From contig NC_134933.1 of NCBI RefSeq assembly GCF_051020765.1, positions 5,367,461-5,431,460 on the forward strand: a stretch of DNA of 64,000 nucleotides. The letters run 5' to 3'. The DNA is from Lasioglossum baleicum. Its lineage: Eukaryota; Arthropoda; Insecta; Hymenoptera; Halictidae. The notes under the pieces were generated by a model. That model was not told the origin of the DNA. It saw only the letters and a list, made by a program, of their open reading frames with translations, and ran no database searches. The translations under genes were made by a program, and so were the position numbers. Shown piece by piece: positions 27,090 to 40,293 of the stretch. How positions within the stretch are numbered: the stretch's first letter is position 1; each line of letters starts with the position of its first letter.

Positions 27090-28094
27090 GAGGGACAGGA
27101 GGTGGAGAGGGTTCTGCAAGATTGGAGAGAGATGTGGGGAGCTAGCCGGATAGGTAAGCTTCGGATTCCCGTTTCTGGGAACCCGTGAAATCTCGCAGTT
27201 TACTCCGGGCTCGGGCGGAGACAGTTCGCGGCGCGATAAAACCTGCTCCTTCACCCTTCGACGTAACCACCGGCTAATGGAAGGTGTCGATAGGGCTCGC
27301 GGGGGTCGAAGTTTACATAGGAGGGTGGTCTGGAACGGGGAAAGGCCGAGGGAGCGACTTAGAACGATGAAAAGAGAAAGAGTCAGAAGAGAGATAGACG
27401 GGGAAGGGCGACTGCAATCTCGACTCGGCAGGATGACTACCCGCAGCCATGCTGGATTTTATTTTCAGTTCTGACGGAGCTCGATCGGGCTGCCGTATCT
27501 TTCAGAGTTTTCTGGAAATCGTAGACATTACTTTCAATTCGAAAGAAATTTGCATTTGAAAAATGTTAAAAATCAGTTTCGACGAAAGGATATCTCTAAC
27601 ACTTCATAACAGCTCACTGAACATATTCAGGATTATGCATGTGTCAGAGTCCTCATTGTGATGTTCAGAGTGATGTTTCCGATCGATGATGTTTCGCCAG
27701 GCCTGGAAATCGGGAAAGTAACGTTGGTTCTCGGGAATCGGTCTCGAATTTGCCAAGAATCTCTAGGCGCGCTTACCCTAACGGGGGCCCCTCTGTTTAC
27801 GTATGCAAATGAGTGCGGATCAATGCCGTTAATTAGGATTCTCGATCCTGCTCCCTTCGCCCTTCATTCTTCTCCTTCCAAGGACGACCGACCAACTGTC
27901 TGTCTGTCTGTTTCCCCTCTCCCGAGGTTCGCATACCTCGAGCCCGCCACCTATCGCTCTCGGCCCCCAGCTCTCGCTTCTATCTCAATTTAGCGGCCCG
28001 TAGCTATCTTATACGCCTACGATAAGCTTGTAATGCGGTGCATGCACCGGTCTCGCACGGCCGAACGACCATAATCGTAAGTGATGGTGTATAA

Positions 28095-28215
28095 TCATAC
28101 GTGCCAACCTCTCCTCTTCTCCTCCCGCATTCTTCCCCACCCACCGGAGCAAGCCTTTCTCCTCTCCTCTCCTCTCTCTCTCTCTCACCGTTTATCCTTC
28201 TCCTCCTCCTCCTAC
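28095..28215. repeat. Pyrimidine-rich low-complexity tract with CT core
   Basis: A C/T-dominated segment with a (CT)n core near 28,155-28,187 and CTC triplets around 28,199-28,213. Confidence 0.8.
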
Positions 28216-31200
28216 CCAAGAGAGAAACTGAGAAAGAGAGAAGATCGTCTTCTTTTTCGCGCCGCTTTTGCTTCCACTTCCTTCTGGATTCCTACGGGTC
28301 CAGGCGACCACCTTCCTCGCCCCTGTTGTTCTTCACAGTTCCTGGAAATTTGTTGAGACACCTCGCAACTTTCTTCAACCTTCTTCCAGCCACTTCAAAG
28401 CGTTCCCATCTTCGTCGTCTTCCTCTTCTTTGGGCTCGCAGGCCCTCCGCCCCGCGCGTATCGATTTACTTGCTAGCCTTTTTAAGTTTCCTCGGGAATC
28501 CTCGGATCGCTCGGCCTCCCCTCGGCCCCTCTAATTTCTCCGATATTTGTCTTTCAACTTTTCCCGCCTGCGCTCCCCTCCATGTTCCTCTTTTTACTCA
28601 GGTGCCGAGCCCTTTGCTGCCTTTGCCTTCCCAGAGTCCTCTGTGCTCTCGGTACTCTGTTTTTCTCCGAAGCCCTTTGCTACCGCGCAAACTCTGCCCA
28701 GCTACATTGTTCCCTTTTTGCGTCCCTTGCTCTACAGATGTTGACGATCAGCGGATCTGTCGTAAGCAAAAGATCCGCCATCTTACCGGTTATTTTTGAA
28801 ACATATGCGCCTGACTCTATTTTGAACGAATCAACGGGGAAATCAAATCTTCCACTTTCTTGAACGAAGTGTCCTGGCTCGTCACCGAATGCCAAGAAAC
28901 GTTGACATCTTGGTCAGAAATAAAAATAAAAGACGGTCCAGTTCTTCGAATCTATTTATTGCTGTTGGTCCATTTTTCGTAAATTTCGGCCACTTACGCT
29001 CTTTCTCAGCTGATATCCTCTCCAACCGTGAAGAATCCCGAATAACAACATTGTTCTTGCGATCACTAACCCGAGATTACGATTTTAACTACCGCAGATG
29101 ACGATGACAATCAAGCTGGAAGTTTCGTGAACCTCTGCGTCGTGAAATCATTGAACAATTTGCTCAATGCAATTTGCTGTACGAAATTGATACGTATACT
29201 GTAAGTGATTGATTTACTCTCGTCCGTATTACAACGCAACAGTTACCGTATCCAAGGCTGCAAGCACGTCTCCGTGTACTCGGCGCAATTTTTCGATGTT
29301 TGCATTCGGAATGACCCTAATCTAGACCGACGTCCGTCACTCTCGACTGTTTTCTCTAACGCCGCTCGCGTGTCGCGTGAATAGTCTCTCTCGGTAGGTC
29401 TACTCACCTTCAAACAAAGACATTATACCCGGCCGACATGATTACCGTCATTAGCCAGTGGACATCCTGTTGCGCCTCTGCCGATATAATTTCCGCGACA
29501 CCCTCCACCACGAACGAAGACATCAGCCTGTCGTGCTTTCGTAATACCCGGCTAGATTGTCGGCAGGCGAAGCCTCCAGGCCCGCGGCTATCATTCCGAG
29601 AGATTACGAAATCACGACGTCCCCAGCATACATCATTATAGCGTTACGATCATTTTAAATATCGTCTTTTCGACCGAGCCCCCTGCGTGTCGATAGAAAT
29701 TCTCTTATCCGTTCATCTCGGCCTCTTCTACAATTATTTCTGAACGTTCCTTCATTATTTAACCATTGTACGCTCTCCAGGGTGAAAACACATCCACATT
29801 TTCATTTTTTACATAGTGTCAAACTAGATTAAGTAACCCTCGGACAGGATTCACACGTACAACACAGCACTTGAAGTAGTACAAGACTTTTAAAAGCACA
29901 ATGAGGCACGAATTAGTTATTCCCACTCGTTCCTCAAGGATAGAGGAACAAATTGCAGAACGGTGTCTTTATTGAATAATTACTGGACGAGAGCGTGGCC
30001 ACGCAAAACGTTTGGTCGGAAGTGGAAATCGTTCGCAACCGAACAACAGCGGGCCGGTGTTTTCGTAACCAAACACAATTAGGTATTCCCTTTATTGATA
30101 TTTCGCGTGTACACGCCGTATTTGAACGTACTTACAATACCCATTGCTTTGGTTCTTCATAGTGAGCGCGCACCACCGGGGAGAATTATCGTTTCACCGG
30201 GAACCACCACCACCACCGTTCCACCATCGTTGCCGCGGAGCGGCGGAGTTACCATCGAAATTAATGGGCGTGTAACATTGTCGAGGAAAAGTCCCTTCCA
30301 TTGTGAGAGAACCGCGCCGCTAGATGAGTTTCAGTGGCAATGAAAATCATCGCGGCTGCCGGGGCTGGTAATTAAAAGGTAATGAGCTCACGGTTATGCA
30401 GATTGCGGCGAAGTTGACGCGCGCTGTGTACCTCCGGGTTATATTGCAAGGCCCTCGCTGCATTTATCGTGCCTCACCGCTATTGATCGGCGAGAAGTTG
30501 TGCGAAAGGATTACGCCCTCGGTTCTATTCTATTAGGTCATCCCGTAAGTGACATTTCTTATTGCTACGATGCGAATCTCTATGCTAAATATAAATGTAA
30601 CAAACTATTTAACGGGGTCGTCTAGTATTTTCCTCGCAGGAGTTCGAAGTCGTTTATTGAATTGTCGAGAGTTGCTCATTTGAGTCGGAATAAGTTTCAC
30701 GAGCAGAAGAATTATCATTAATAAAACACACTTTGAAAAGGGAAAATTCGTTCAACAAAGTTCAAAGTAGATTTTCTGTTACCGACGAGAACGAACTCCG
30801 TGGGATATTCATGAATTTCTTCATCAGTTGCAGGGAACAGAAGTGGAATTTTTTTTTTAAAAATAAAAAATTTTTGCAAGTATTGTAATCAATTGAGCGA
30901 AGCACGGTTTTTTGGGTATCGGTGGCTGTCACAAATGCTTCGCAAGATGAAACTACAAGTGTGCATTGGCTAGTTTCGAGACACCTCTTCCAGAAGAGCA
31001 GCCTTCGTATGACTGAGGGATGATAGAAGGAGGATAAGGGAGGATCCTCTCGCGAGTAGGGTGTCCTTTTTAATAAAACAGTCACACATGCGATTTATCG
31101 CTGACCGTGTCCATCCCGAAGATCACTGTTTCCCACTTTCGTCGGTCACGTATAGTCAGCGGGCTGCGTGCACGAGTGCGTGGGTGGTGGATCGTGATTT

Positions 31201-32761
31201 GTCGGCTACACGGCCGCATATTTACGGTTCGCTTGACCGGTCAGGGCTGCCCGGGTCTTGGTCGCATGTATTTTCTGAATTTCACATTTCCCGAGGCGTT
31301 TCCAAAGGGATATCGAGTCCTCGTCCCCGGAGGAGGGTTACCGTACTCGAGGCGGCCGCCTAAGTCGATAAGGGCTTTGATATGCTAAGTCCGAATGATC
31401 CGACTGGTGGATGTGCGTGGTCCGACCACGCATCTACACAATTCGAGGCCGAAGACTCTGCCAAGTGTACCCGTGGCCGTGTCGGCCACGAAATTGTACG
31501 GCCTATCCTCTCTGCCAGGCCCTCCTCAACTCTTGTGATGAAAATCGAGACACTCCTGCCGACGTATCTCGTGCGAGCTGATCGAAAATGCCTGTCGAGG
31601 ACCTCTGACCCTGCTCGATGGAGCTGCACACGATTATGGTCGCTTTTTTGGAAAAGTGATTTCGTCCTGACAATACTAATCCTGGAAACACTGATTATTT
31701 CTCTCCTTTCTTTTCAACCTCGACAAAGAAGATGAAGGCTGAACCCGATCGTATGGAGGAACTCCGTTGAAAAATTAAAAATCAACTCTAATCGAGTCGC
31801 TGGGTCAGAAACGACCAACCGGGGATCCAAGTCGGTGTTTCGAGTTCAATCGATGTTGTCGTTCGGTTGGTTAGGAAGACGTTTTGAATAATTCACGGCT
31901 CACCCCTGCAATCTATTTCTGTCCGAAGGGAGCCGGCGCTGTTTATTTCTGATTACGCCGACGAAAGAGGGCTGCTCGATGAATGACGCTTGTCAGGCAC
32001 GACGAACACTTCAACAAACCCATTCGGTAATTCCTTGTAAAAGCAGCTTCGTAATTGCTGTAATTGCAAATTCTGAAACCTGGTATTCCTATCAAAAAAT
32101 GGTCTTGTCATGTTCGTCTGATAAGACGTTCCTTCTTTTATGAACCATGAGTTGACTTTTGTCAAAATGGAAAATGTATTTTGACCAGTTTTTACTAGAA
32201 AACTTTAGAAAGTGCAAGATGCGCTACGTTTTCGTCACGGAGTGCAGCAACAATTAACCCTAGCGCGCTCTCCGGAGCGCAATTATTTTTGAACACGCTC
32301 AGAGGGCCAAAGCAAACAAATGAATTAGTAACCGGACAAACTCCGGTGTCGGCCGCCGATAACATTATTCGGAAATCCGTGGCAGAGGGTTCTCGATGAT
32401 CCTCGTCGGCCGCATTCCGCCCACAAAATTCCCACAAGCTTGCTACCGTGCAGGTGTAGCGGAAGAGGAGGATGAGGGCTCTGCGGGCCACGAGTCGGAC
32501 CTCGTTCGCACATCATCTTTATTTATTCGCGCGCAACCTCGTATTATACGCGCGTCGTGTAGATGTATCACTCGAAACTTTTAACACGTCGTGTCTTATC
32601 GAGCCGGGTCCCCCGACGAGCGTTAATACAACCCGATGCCGCTAAATATGGTTCAGTGAGTTCTTCATGCTCGAATGGCTCGGGACCTGCTCCTAACGCG
32701 AGTCCCAAGAGAGAGAAGAGAGCCGTTCCTTCGCTACTGGTCCCCGGTACCTGGGGCCTGA

Positions 32762-32782
32762 ACGACGACGACGACGACGACA
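32762..32782. repeat. (ACG)n microsatellite
   Basis: Seven ACG triplets in a row. The poly-Asp string in the crossing frame comes from this repeat. Confidence 0.85.
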
Positions 32783-33189
32783 AGTGTTGGGGCCCCGCGT
32801 GCGTGCGTGGATTGTGTTCCCCGGGTTTCCTATACGTCCGTTCTGGACGTCGCAACATCGCGCGCGACGTGTCACGGCCACGGAACACAGCCGATTCCGC
32901 GTGTTTCCGCGGCGATCCTCTACTCTCGGAGCTGTCCCCTTGCACGGTACGCGACAGGAACACCTTTTATTTGCGTATACATGTGTTACAATGTTCCCGC
33001 CGCCACAGCTGCGACACGCTCTCAGAAATTGAAAAGCGTGAACGAACCGGATAGGATACCGACTGATCGGGACCGAAGGGTTTAACGACCGATCTTCTTG
33101 ATCTATCCTCCGATTTTCTAGCTCCTCGTCACCCACACCCGAAAATTGTAATAACATTTTCCAAGTCGTCAGCATCCTGCGCAACGTTG

Positions 33190-34316
33190 AAGTGATCAGC
33201 TTCAATCTCCATTTTTTTTCTAATCTCTTTTCGTAAATTTTCTAACTTAATTGAATCTGAAATTAATTTCAATATCTTTTGTTATGATTTCAAAACGCTC
33301 ACTACCTCAATTCCCTTTGGTTTTGAATTTGGATACAATCTCAAAAAATGTGATCACTCTGCTTTCGCTATATTTACTGACGGTAGTACAATTTTAAATG
33401 CAGAATTCGTCGGTTCCGCTTGTTTCTGCCCTGGGTTAAATTATCAGGCAAGTAAGAGTGTCGACTATAATGCTTTTGTGTTTACAGCAGAGTGTATTGC
33501 TTTGAATGATGCTCTTGATTTAGCGATGAGCTGTAATAATCAAAGCTTTGTTATCTTGACAGACTCCCTTAGTGCTCTAGTAAGTCTGAAATCTCCTAAA
33601 TTCAATGTTAAAACTAATAGATTCATCTTAATAATCACTCGATAAAATTTTTCGGGATTCCGGCTCACTCGGGTATATGGGGCAACGAGAGGGTTGATGC
33701 CCTAGCTAAAGACGCTACTGTTGCCAGCTCCTTGAAGGTCTCTATCCGAAACTTTTATAAGAAGGTTGCGATTTTAATTAAATACAGTTAAAATAATAAA
33801 AGATCAAGGGCTACATAAGGGTAAAGCTTATTTTCAACGATTCTACAAAGATGTTCGTTCACCTTGGTTTGAGCATAAAAAGCTAACCCGCCAATGAATT
33901 GTTTCAATTAATCGATGCAGCGCTGACCATTATCATCTGGCTGCTTCACTTGCTCGCATTGGCATCATCGATAAACCCAAATGTAAATATAACCAAGAGC
34001 AGGAAACGCTTAACCATGTTCTATGGTTAGTGCAACCTATATAATGATCAGAGGATAAAACTTATCCAAAACCTTTCTAGAGCAGAATTTCAATTGCCAT
34101 TGGACATAGGTTGCTTAATAGCTGAACCTAATATTAATGCGTATGTATATATAATAGCCTTTCTAAATACATGTAACCTACGTGCCTAAGGGTCTTCGTT
34201 TCTTTTTATATTGTTACTAACGTTCTTGTTATACCATACAATATACTCTGTAATACTCTGTACTAAGCATTATGTTGTAATAAATCTCATAAGAGATTTC
34301 CTAATTTTAAAAAAAA
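33190..34316 (+). mobile_element. 5'-truncated LINE (Jockey/I-like) fragment
   Basis: This is the 3' end of a non-LTR retrotransposon: the C-terminal part of ORF2, a short 3' untranslated region with AATAAA at 34,279-34,284, and an A8 tail at 34,309-34,316. The reverse transcriptase and endonuclease regions are absent, as expected from incomplete reverse transcription. I see no convincing target-site duplication, so the 5' edge (about 33,190) is approximate. The order RNase H then Cys/His region fits LINE clades that carry RNase H, such as I, R1, Loa and some Jockey-group elements. I cannot place the clade more precisely without the reverse transcriptase. Confidence 0.85.
33197..34189 (+). 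pseudogene. LINE ORF2 C-terminus: RNase H plus zinc-knuckle region
   Basis: RNase H removes the RNA strand from the RNA-DNA hybrid during retrotransposition. Its four acidic catalytic positions are visible: Asp in FTDGS (33,379), Glu in TAECIAL (33,490), Asp in LTDSLSAL (33,562) and Asp in NERVDALAK (33,696). The first three share one frame that stops at 33,643-33,645. The fourth, after IPAHSGIWG, lies in another frame, so a small indel separates them. Downstream, a third frame resembles the Cys/His region of these proteins (around CSADHYHL to ETLNHVLW). The second Cys of the CxC pair reads Tyr and the expected final Cys is absent. A further shift precedes the C-terminal stretch that ends at the TAA of 34,187-34,189. 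The reading is split over several frames with extra stops, so no functional protein is made. Confidence 0.85.
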
Positions 34317-37300
34317 TCTACATTTCTCCTATTTTTAACCCTGCGCCGGCAATATGGATCGCCGAGTTCCGGGCAATTCCGCCGAATTTTTATTTTCATT
34401 GCGAAAGCTTGTAGCCTGAATTAGAGACTGCAATAGGTATTTCGGAATTTTTTCAGATTTTTCAAAAGCCCAAAACAACAAGAAATCAGGGCCTCTACGC
34501 AGAGGGTCTCAGCTGACATAGTATAAAAACCAATTGCTCGAAAAGCAGAAAATTGAGAATTGAATATTTGAAGACAGTTTTCACGTGTACGACTAGTTCT
34601 GAACTTGAAGAGTTTAAGAGAGCTGTTTATGGGGATTGAAAAGAATTTGCGCGTGCCGGGATCGCCGGGCTTTTTGCGAGAAGGTTGACGGGGAACGAAG
34701 AGGGTCATCGTGCGTCACATACTGATAAAAGAGGAAGACGAATGGCCGGGTAGAGTGGCTAGACCCCAAATCTGTTCGGGATTTGGCAGGACCAGAACTT
34801 AAAACGAGGCTCACGTTCCCTATTGGTAAAGGACGATGGGCACACTTCTCTGGCAGTCGCCTAGAGCGGTCAGAAATGTACTCACGTACGAATTCCTTTT
34901 CTCTTTCCCACTGGGGATTGCCCAGCTACTTTTGATTCGGCCGATATTCCTGTGCTTATTGATTGATCGGCCCGTCAAATTGCCTTCGAGCGCTTGGTAG
35001 AGACGTGCTCCCGCCATCCTTGCACCTTGCTATACTAAGTATGCTCGGTTCGACCTCGTAGCTCGCGTAGAATAACCTCCTTTCTTAATCCCCAAACGTT
35101 CCTCCGGTGAAAATTACTCATTTTCAAATTAATCAGGGGAACCTGTGTGTTTGGATAATATAATAGTTACTTAGTTAAAGTGCTACATGAAATCGTGATT
35201 GAGTTGTACAATAAATCGTGTTGTACACCGAATGTATCGCAAGTATCGTGGACACTTGTTTTTTCGATCTCGCTCGGCGGTTCGCGCATCGGGAATCAAT
35301 TGGCAGCGCGCTTCGCGCGAATCAAGAAAAACGGGCGTGGAAGAAGTAACTGGAAAATCGGGAGGTAGCGTCTGTTTGAACGGTATTTAATCGGGGACGC
35401 TGTGAGCGATCCATCAAACGATCCGACGGCTTAAGAGCAGATCGACGCGCAGATTTATAACGCCGCGACTCGAAACGCTCCCCGATAAATTCTCTCCCGT
35501 GTTCGTTCGATCGCGAGATATCGCCGCGTAAATCCGGGGCTACGGCCCCACGAACTATGAAGAAGCATCGCGTCGCGAGAAAATAATACCGCGGCTAATG
35601 GAGCCCGTACGAATTATAATTATGACGCGATCGGCCGTCTATACGAAGACTGTGAATAACAATTTACGAGCTCCGGCGCCGCGCCGTTTAACGAGTTCGA
35701 AGCCTGTTACGGAGCGCGTCAGTTCGCGCAGTGGCCGGATGTTGAGACTCGATAATTAAAACAACTTGCAAATCACGCCTAATCACCTCGGCAATTCCCG
35801 CTTCTTTCGCCGATACAGGTTGTTACGGAGGACACCTCTAATTCCCTGGAAATAAAGCAATTTATAGGGACGCTTGATATTATATTTTTTCTGAAACTTT
35901 GATGCGTAGCCATTCATCTCAGTTGTTGATCTTCGATTTTGAAGGAACTGTTACTTTATAGTAGCTTAAGAACCTGAAAATGAGACAATCTTTGGGAATT
36001 CAATTATATTGACCTATTATTTATTCATGCAAAATCACTCTATTATTTCAACCAATTGTATCACAGTCTCAATTCACAAAATAGTAGAAATGGAGAAAAA
36101 TGGCGCAAATCTCAGAACGTCCTAAATATTGGCAAACAGTTTGAGCTAGACCTACTAAAGCGTATGGAGACTCAACAAATGTAGAAACTGGTGCGCAGAC
36201 AACAACGGAGTTTGCGATTCCCGTGGAGATTAGAAAAACCGATACGAAGTGTTTTGCTTGTGTGCGGCAACGCGTGTATCGGTCAGAGAGGCAATATTCC
36301 CTTGAAAGGGAACCACTATCGAGAGTCGCCCTGCAGAAAAGGACGAGATCGGCCCTGCTCCGTCACTGTAGGACTATCTATCGGTCCAGTGAGGCATGTA
36401 TACCCCGGACCCCGGACTACAGAGAAAGATCACGGCCACCCCACATAATGGACTGCGGCCCGTAATGCACCCGGATCCCTTTTCATTATTTTATGGTAAT
36501 AATGCGTCTCTCGACCACCTCCCCTTCCTTGCAGTGGACGCCATTTCCATTTCTGAGTCGCGCAGGAATAGCTGGCGGATTTCTTTCCCTACGACCGATG
36601 AAACCACTCCATATTTAAGACGAGTAATGAACTTCTCGATAAAACAGAGAAATCGTCTGCCTCGCGTTCGAGAGGAAAGAATTAACACTGTCACATCGAT
36701 CGGTGACTGGTGCCTGTTTTATTATGGACGTGGTCATGCGTGGTTTAACCATGAGAAACGAGATAGCAGCATCTAAGAATTTTGAACAACAGTTATTAGG
36801 AGTGTATATCGAAAGAACGCGCGTGTGCATCTTTCCCGACGTCTCTCGTCGAGCCTGTAAAAGCCCTTGGTCGCAGTTGTTCCCGTTCCCCGAGCAGCTC
36901 GATCGAAATTTTACGATAGCTCGATTCCATTCGGCGTCGCGGCGGTAGTTATTTCATCGTAAATAGATTGCATGCGAGCCTGTAAAACGATATATTAACG
37001 CCGATCCATTGCAGTAAATCCACGACGATAACTCGACTTAACCTTAACGGCTGTTCCAGCGAAGTGGCATCGTTCTTCCTGTCCCTTCGATGTTCGTTTA
37101 CGACCTCACCGCCATTTTATTCGTCGGAAAACACTCGGGGCCGATAAAAAACTGGAGGCTACCGTAAATCGATGATCGCTAATTTTCTCTCGCGATATAT
37201 TGCCCGGTGCGGAAAAAGCTTATTCTCGGGCCCCGTCTAACCGATAGAATTTTCGAACGTAAAAAGAATCAACCTCTAATCGCGCAACGGTATCTCATAC

Positions 37301-39013
37301 TATAACGCGCCGAGGAACCTAGTAAAACGATAATATTGGATCGTCCCAAAAGCTTTTTTCGTGATACGCGCGCCTGATGCTGTCAGACAACGGCGCGATT
37401 AGCTTTTTGCTAATGTTCTATCAATCCCCGGGCATTCGCTTGTTCAATAGCGCCGTTTGGCTTCGGGCCGTTTAATTTCTATTTGCTACCGAGCGAATTG
37501 CTGGGCAAAATAGCTGCCTCATGATTGAATCTATAAATAAATGTAGAACACATTTACTATGTAATCGAGGGCTCGTTACTATCGCCAGACTGTTTTCATG
37601 TGTCCAGAAATTGATGAAGAACTTTGTCGGACATTGAAAGAAATTTTTCCCTCCTTTCATTTTAGTCCTACGACATCACGAGCCAGGCCCCAAACACCTT
37701 TTTAAAACATGTTTCATAAAACACATGTAGTTGCAATATTTAAAAAATATATAACGATTTTGTTAGTGGTTCAAATAAACTGATATGCGAAAATTGGATG
37801 AAAAGAGCACTGATGTCCACCCATACAAAGCAGGGTCCGAATCCGAGATATCTTGTTCGCCGTGGGCGTCTCGCGAGAAATGATATCACGTACGTCAAAC
37901 AATCGCCAAGTCCGTAGCTCGAGGGCGAAACGGCGCGACGGTTATCTTCGTTTTCGACGGTGTCTCCGACGGGACGCGACGGACGAATCTTTATCCGGCG
38001 GGTCATCCTCGATCCCGTGGTTTTAGTGCGCTGTAAAGCCTCCGTTCCCGCGACATGCTTTATATCTGCGACGCAACCGTATTTCAAACGCGGATAGTCT
38101 GCCATTCCCTCCACCAGCTGGACGATGCATCTCCTCGCGACTCTATCCGCTCCTTTTTTTTTGCCCTTGGAAACCGCTCGCGGCTAGCTCTAGAACGCGT
38201 CAAATGCTTTACGGCCGTGCACACGAAGATGAACGGCAACGAGAGGCAGCCGAAGTGCCAGTCTGATTGTCCCTGCGCCCCTTGGCCCTGCGAAAGTTTG
38301 CCACGAGACAGGAAGCGAGTCGCGGTTCCTGTCCGCGAGCGGCGCGAATCCCGCCGCGGTATAAAATCAGCCGGCCACGTTCCTGGATTCATAATTCCTG
38401 AAAAGTTCATAACTTCCGAGAACCTAGCGGAGGAAGACGGTAAACGTCAGCGCGCGAACTTGCCGCCATTAATATTGGGTCGACGCTCGTTTATACGCGC
38501 CAACCGACGTATGTAGTCCCCGCACAGAGATAATAACGCGGACGACACGTCAGCCTCGCGATTAAATGTCCCCCGCGCTGTCGTATTTTTGGACGTGTCC
38601 CGAGAATTTCAACCATGCGCGATGCCAACCCGATCCTTGTCTTGGAACGATGTCTGTATTTCATTTCGGATCACCTCGTGACCGTGATTCGCTTTTTGCT
38701 CGCGATGAACGTTCGCGTAACGTCTCGTCTCTACCACCTTCACATTTCGATCAACGTCTTAAGGGTACGTGTCCATTGGAGGGTAAAACTATCGCGAGTT
38801 ACTCTTGAGAGTCAAATTCATCACTGTACACGGTATTGATAGCGCTAGATGGTGGAGAGCTGCACGAAAAACGATCGGAGACCGAACAGAAACTCGCAAA
38901 TGGACACGTCCAAGTTTTCCCTCGGCGAGTAACTAATCAGCTATTATGCTGGGTGTCTCAGCCAAAGCAAGGCCACTTATATATCTCCTTTATTTTTGAT
39001 GACACAAAAAAGA
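34317..39013. other. Gene-free stretch, no supported gene
   Basis: Short frames only, without recognisable domains. A motif at about 38,953-38,966 (CTGGGTGTCTCAGC) resembles a degenerate mariner-type terminus and may be the left edge of the palindromic element that follows. I could not find its partner. Confidence 0.5.
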
Positions 39014-39335
39014 TATTTATGGCATTATTTAAATGGTATCGAAGGAGGAATATCGTAGAAGAACAATTTTTTTGTCCGGTTATTTTTTCATAGTTTTTTC
39101 AAGGTCATCGTTATTTTTTATCGGAAAAACTTTCTTTTTCTATTCGATCTTGTTAATGATTTAGGCATATACAAATGTATTTTTTCAGCCGCTATAAGAT
39201 GGAATGAGATGCAATTTTCCCGATGAAAAAATAACGATGACCTTGAAAAAAACTACGAAAAAATAACCGGACAAAAAAATTGTTCTTCTATGATATTCCT
39301 CCTTCGATACCATTTACATTATGCCATAAATAATT
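39014..39335. mobile_element. Palindromic MITE-like element 1
   Basis: The arms 39,014-39,130 and 39,214-39,335 are inverted copies separated by about 80 bp. Shared landmarks include ATTTATGGCAT, ATGGTATCGAAGGAGGAATA-like sequence, TTGTCCGGTTATTTTTTC and GGTCATCGTTATTTTTT with their reverse complements. There is no coding capacity. The true ends and target duplication are unclear because the right arm runs almost directly into the next element. It could be a foldback or Tc1/mariner-derived MITE. Confidence 0.8.
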
Positions 39336-39351
39336 ATGCCCTTTATACATA

Positions 39352-39694
39352 CAGGGTGTGGCCGGACGGGTGGTGCAACCGAGCAGGGAGTGATACTACA
39401 TGCAAAAATAAGTCGGAAAAAAGGAATAACATTTCTTCGTTTGACGCTTAGTTTTCGAGAAAATCGAGTTTAAAGTTCCGTCAGATTCTATATGCACAAA
39501 GTAGAATTGGTTGATCATGGTCAGACGTGTCAGATGGTTCCTATGCAATAGCACGTGTATTTGCTGCATTTTCAAACTCGATTTTCTCGAAAACGAAGCG
39601 TCAAACAAAAAATGTTATTCCTTTTTTTTTACCTGTTTTTACATGTAGTATATCACCCCCTGCTCGGTCGTACCACCCGTCCGGCCACGCCCTG
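39352..39694. mobile_element. Palindromic MITE 2, TA target duplication
   Basis: A 343-bp non-coding element with inverted arms of about 120 bp (39,352-39,472 and 39,574-39,694). They start CAGGG(T/C)GTGGCCGGACGG and run in to TTTTCGAGAAAATCGAGTTT. TA flanks both sides (39,350-39,351 and 39,695-39,696), as expected for a Tc1/mariner-mobilised MITE. It begins 16 bp after the right arm of palindromic element 1. Confidence 0.88.
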
Positions 39695-40258
39695 TATATT
39701 TGTACAAATACATACATCGAACAATGGGCGAGAAAGTATGGACTGAGGCAGTAGTGTTAGAGAATCCTCAATTTAAAAATATTGACAGTAAGCGTAAAAA
39801 GTATTCGTACATGCTTTAAAACGGAATAACTTTTTTATAATTGTACTAAACGACCTGATTTTTTCTAAGCTAGAAGCATTGGTTTACGCAATTATGTGCA
39901 GGAAAGATTTCCCAGAAATTATAATTTACAAGGTTATGTACATGTATATCGACACCGATTTTTCGATCGACGAAATTATTATTATATGTTGTTAAATATA
40001 CATAAAAATTAGACTATAGAAGTAGTATTGTTTGTACAATATACTCATTAGTTAGATCCGACCGCAAGCACTATTCATGGTTTAGTCCAGCATTGTCTCT
40101 TTTTGAAATATTTCTTTCTTCTTATTCAGTACATTGTGTGCAACAATTGCAGCGAACTTTGATGCATCTATTCTGAGCGAGTATTCTTAAAACTATCGAA
40201 ATTCTTCTGAGAGCTACACGCATGGAATTCAAATAGCCACATTCCGAAAAATGTCTGA

Positions 40259-40293
40259 AGTACTCTCAAATGGACACACAAATTGAGAGTACT
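40259..40293. other. Perfect 11-bp stem hairpin
   Basis: AGTACTCTCAA, 13 intervening bases, then TTGAGAGTACT. In 64 kb a hairpin of this size can arise by chance, so no function is claimed. Confidence 0.5.

Larger units (their letters stand above)
25736..33189. other. Gene-free stretch, no supported gene
   Basis: AT-rich up to about 26.7 kb, then CpG-rich with simple repeats. The 232-codon plus-strand frame at 28,101-28,799 is the longest in the window. It runs through pyrimidine-rich DNA and encodes a Ser/Leu/Pro/Phe-rich low-complexity string with no domain, so I do not call it a gene. Confidence 0.55.

Noticed and set aside
28101..28799. 232-codon plus-strand frame, the longest in the window
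   Set aside because: It runs through pyrimidine-rich DNA and encodes a Ser/Leu/Pro/Phe-rich low-complexity string. Overlapping frames in the same region are also open, as expected from the composition.
38767..38909. 11-bp inverted repeat ACGTGTCCATT...AATGGACACGT, 143 bp end to end
   Set aside because: A few 11-bp inverted pairs at this spacing are expected by chance in 64 kb, and there is no target duplication.
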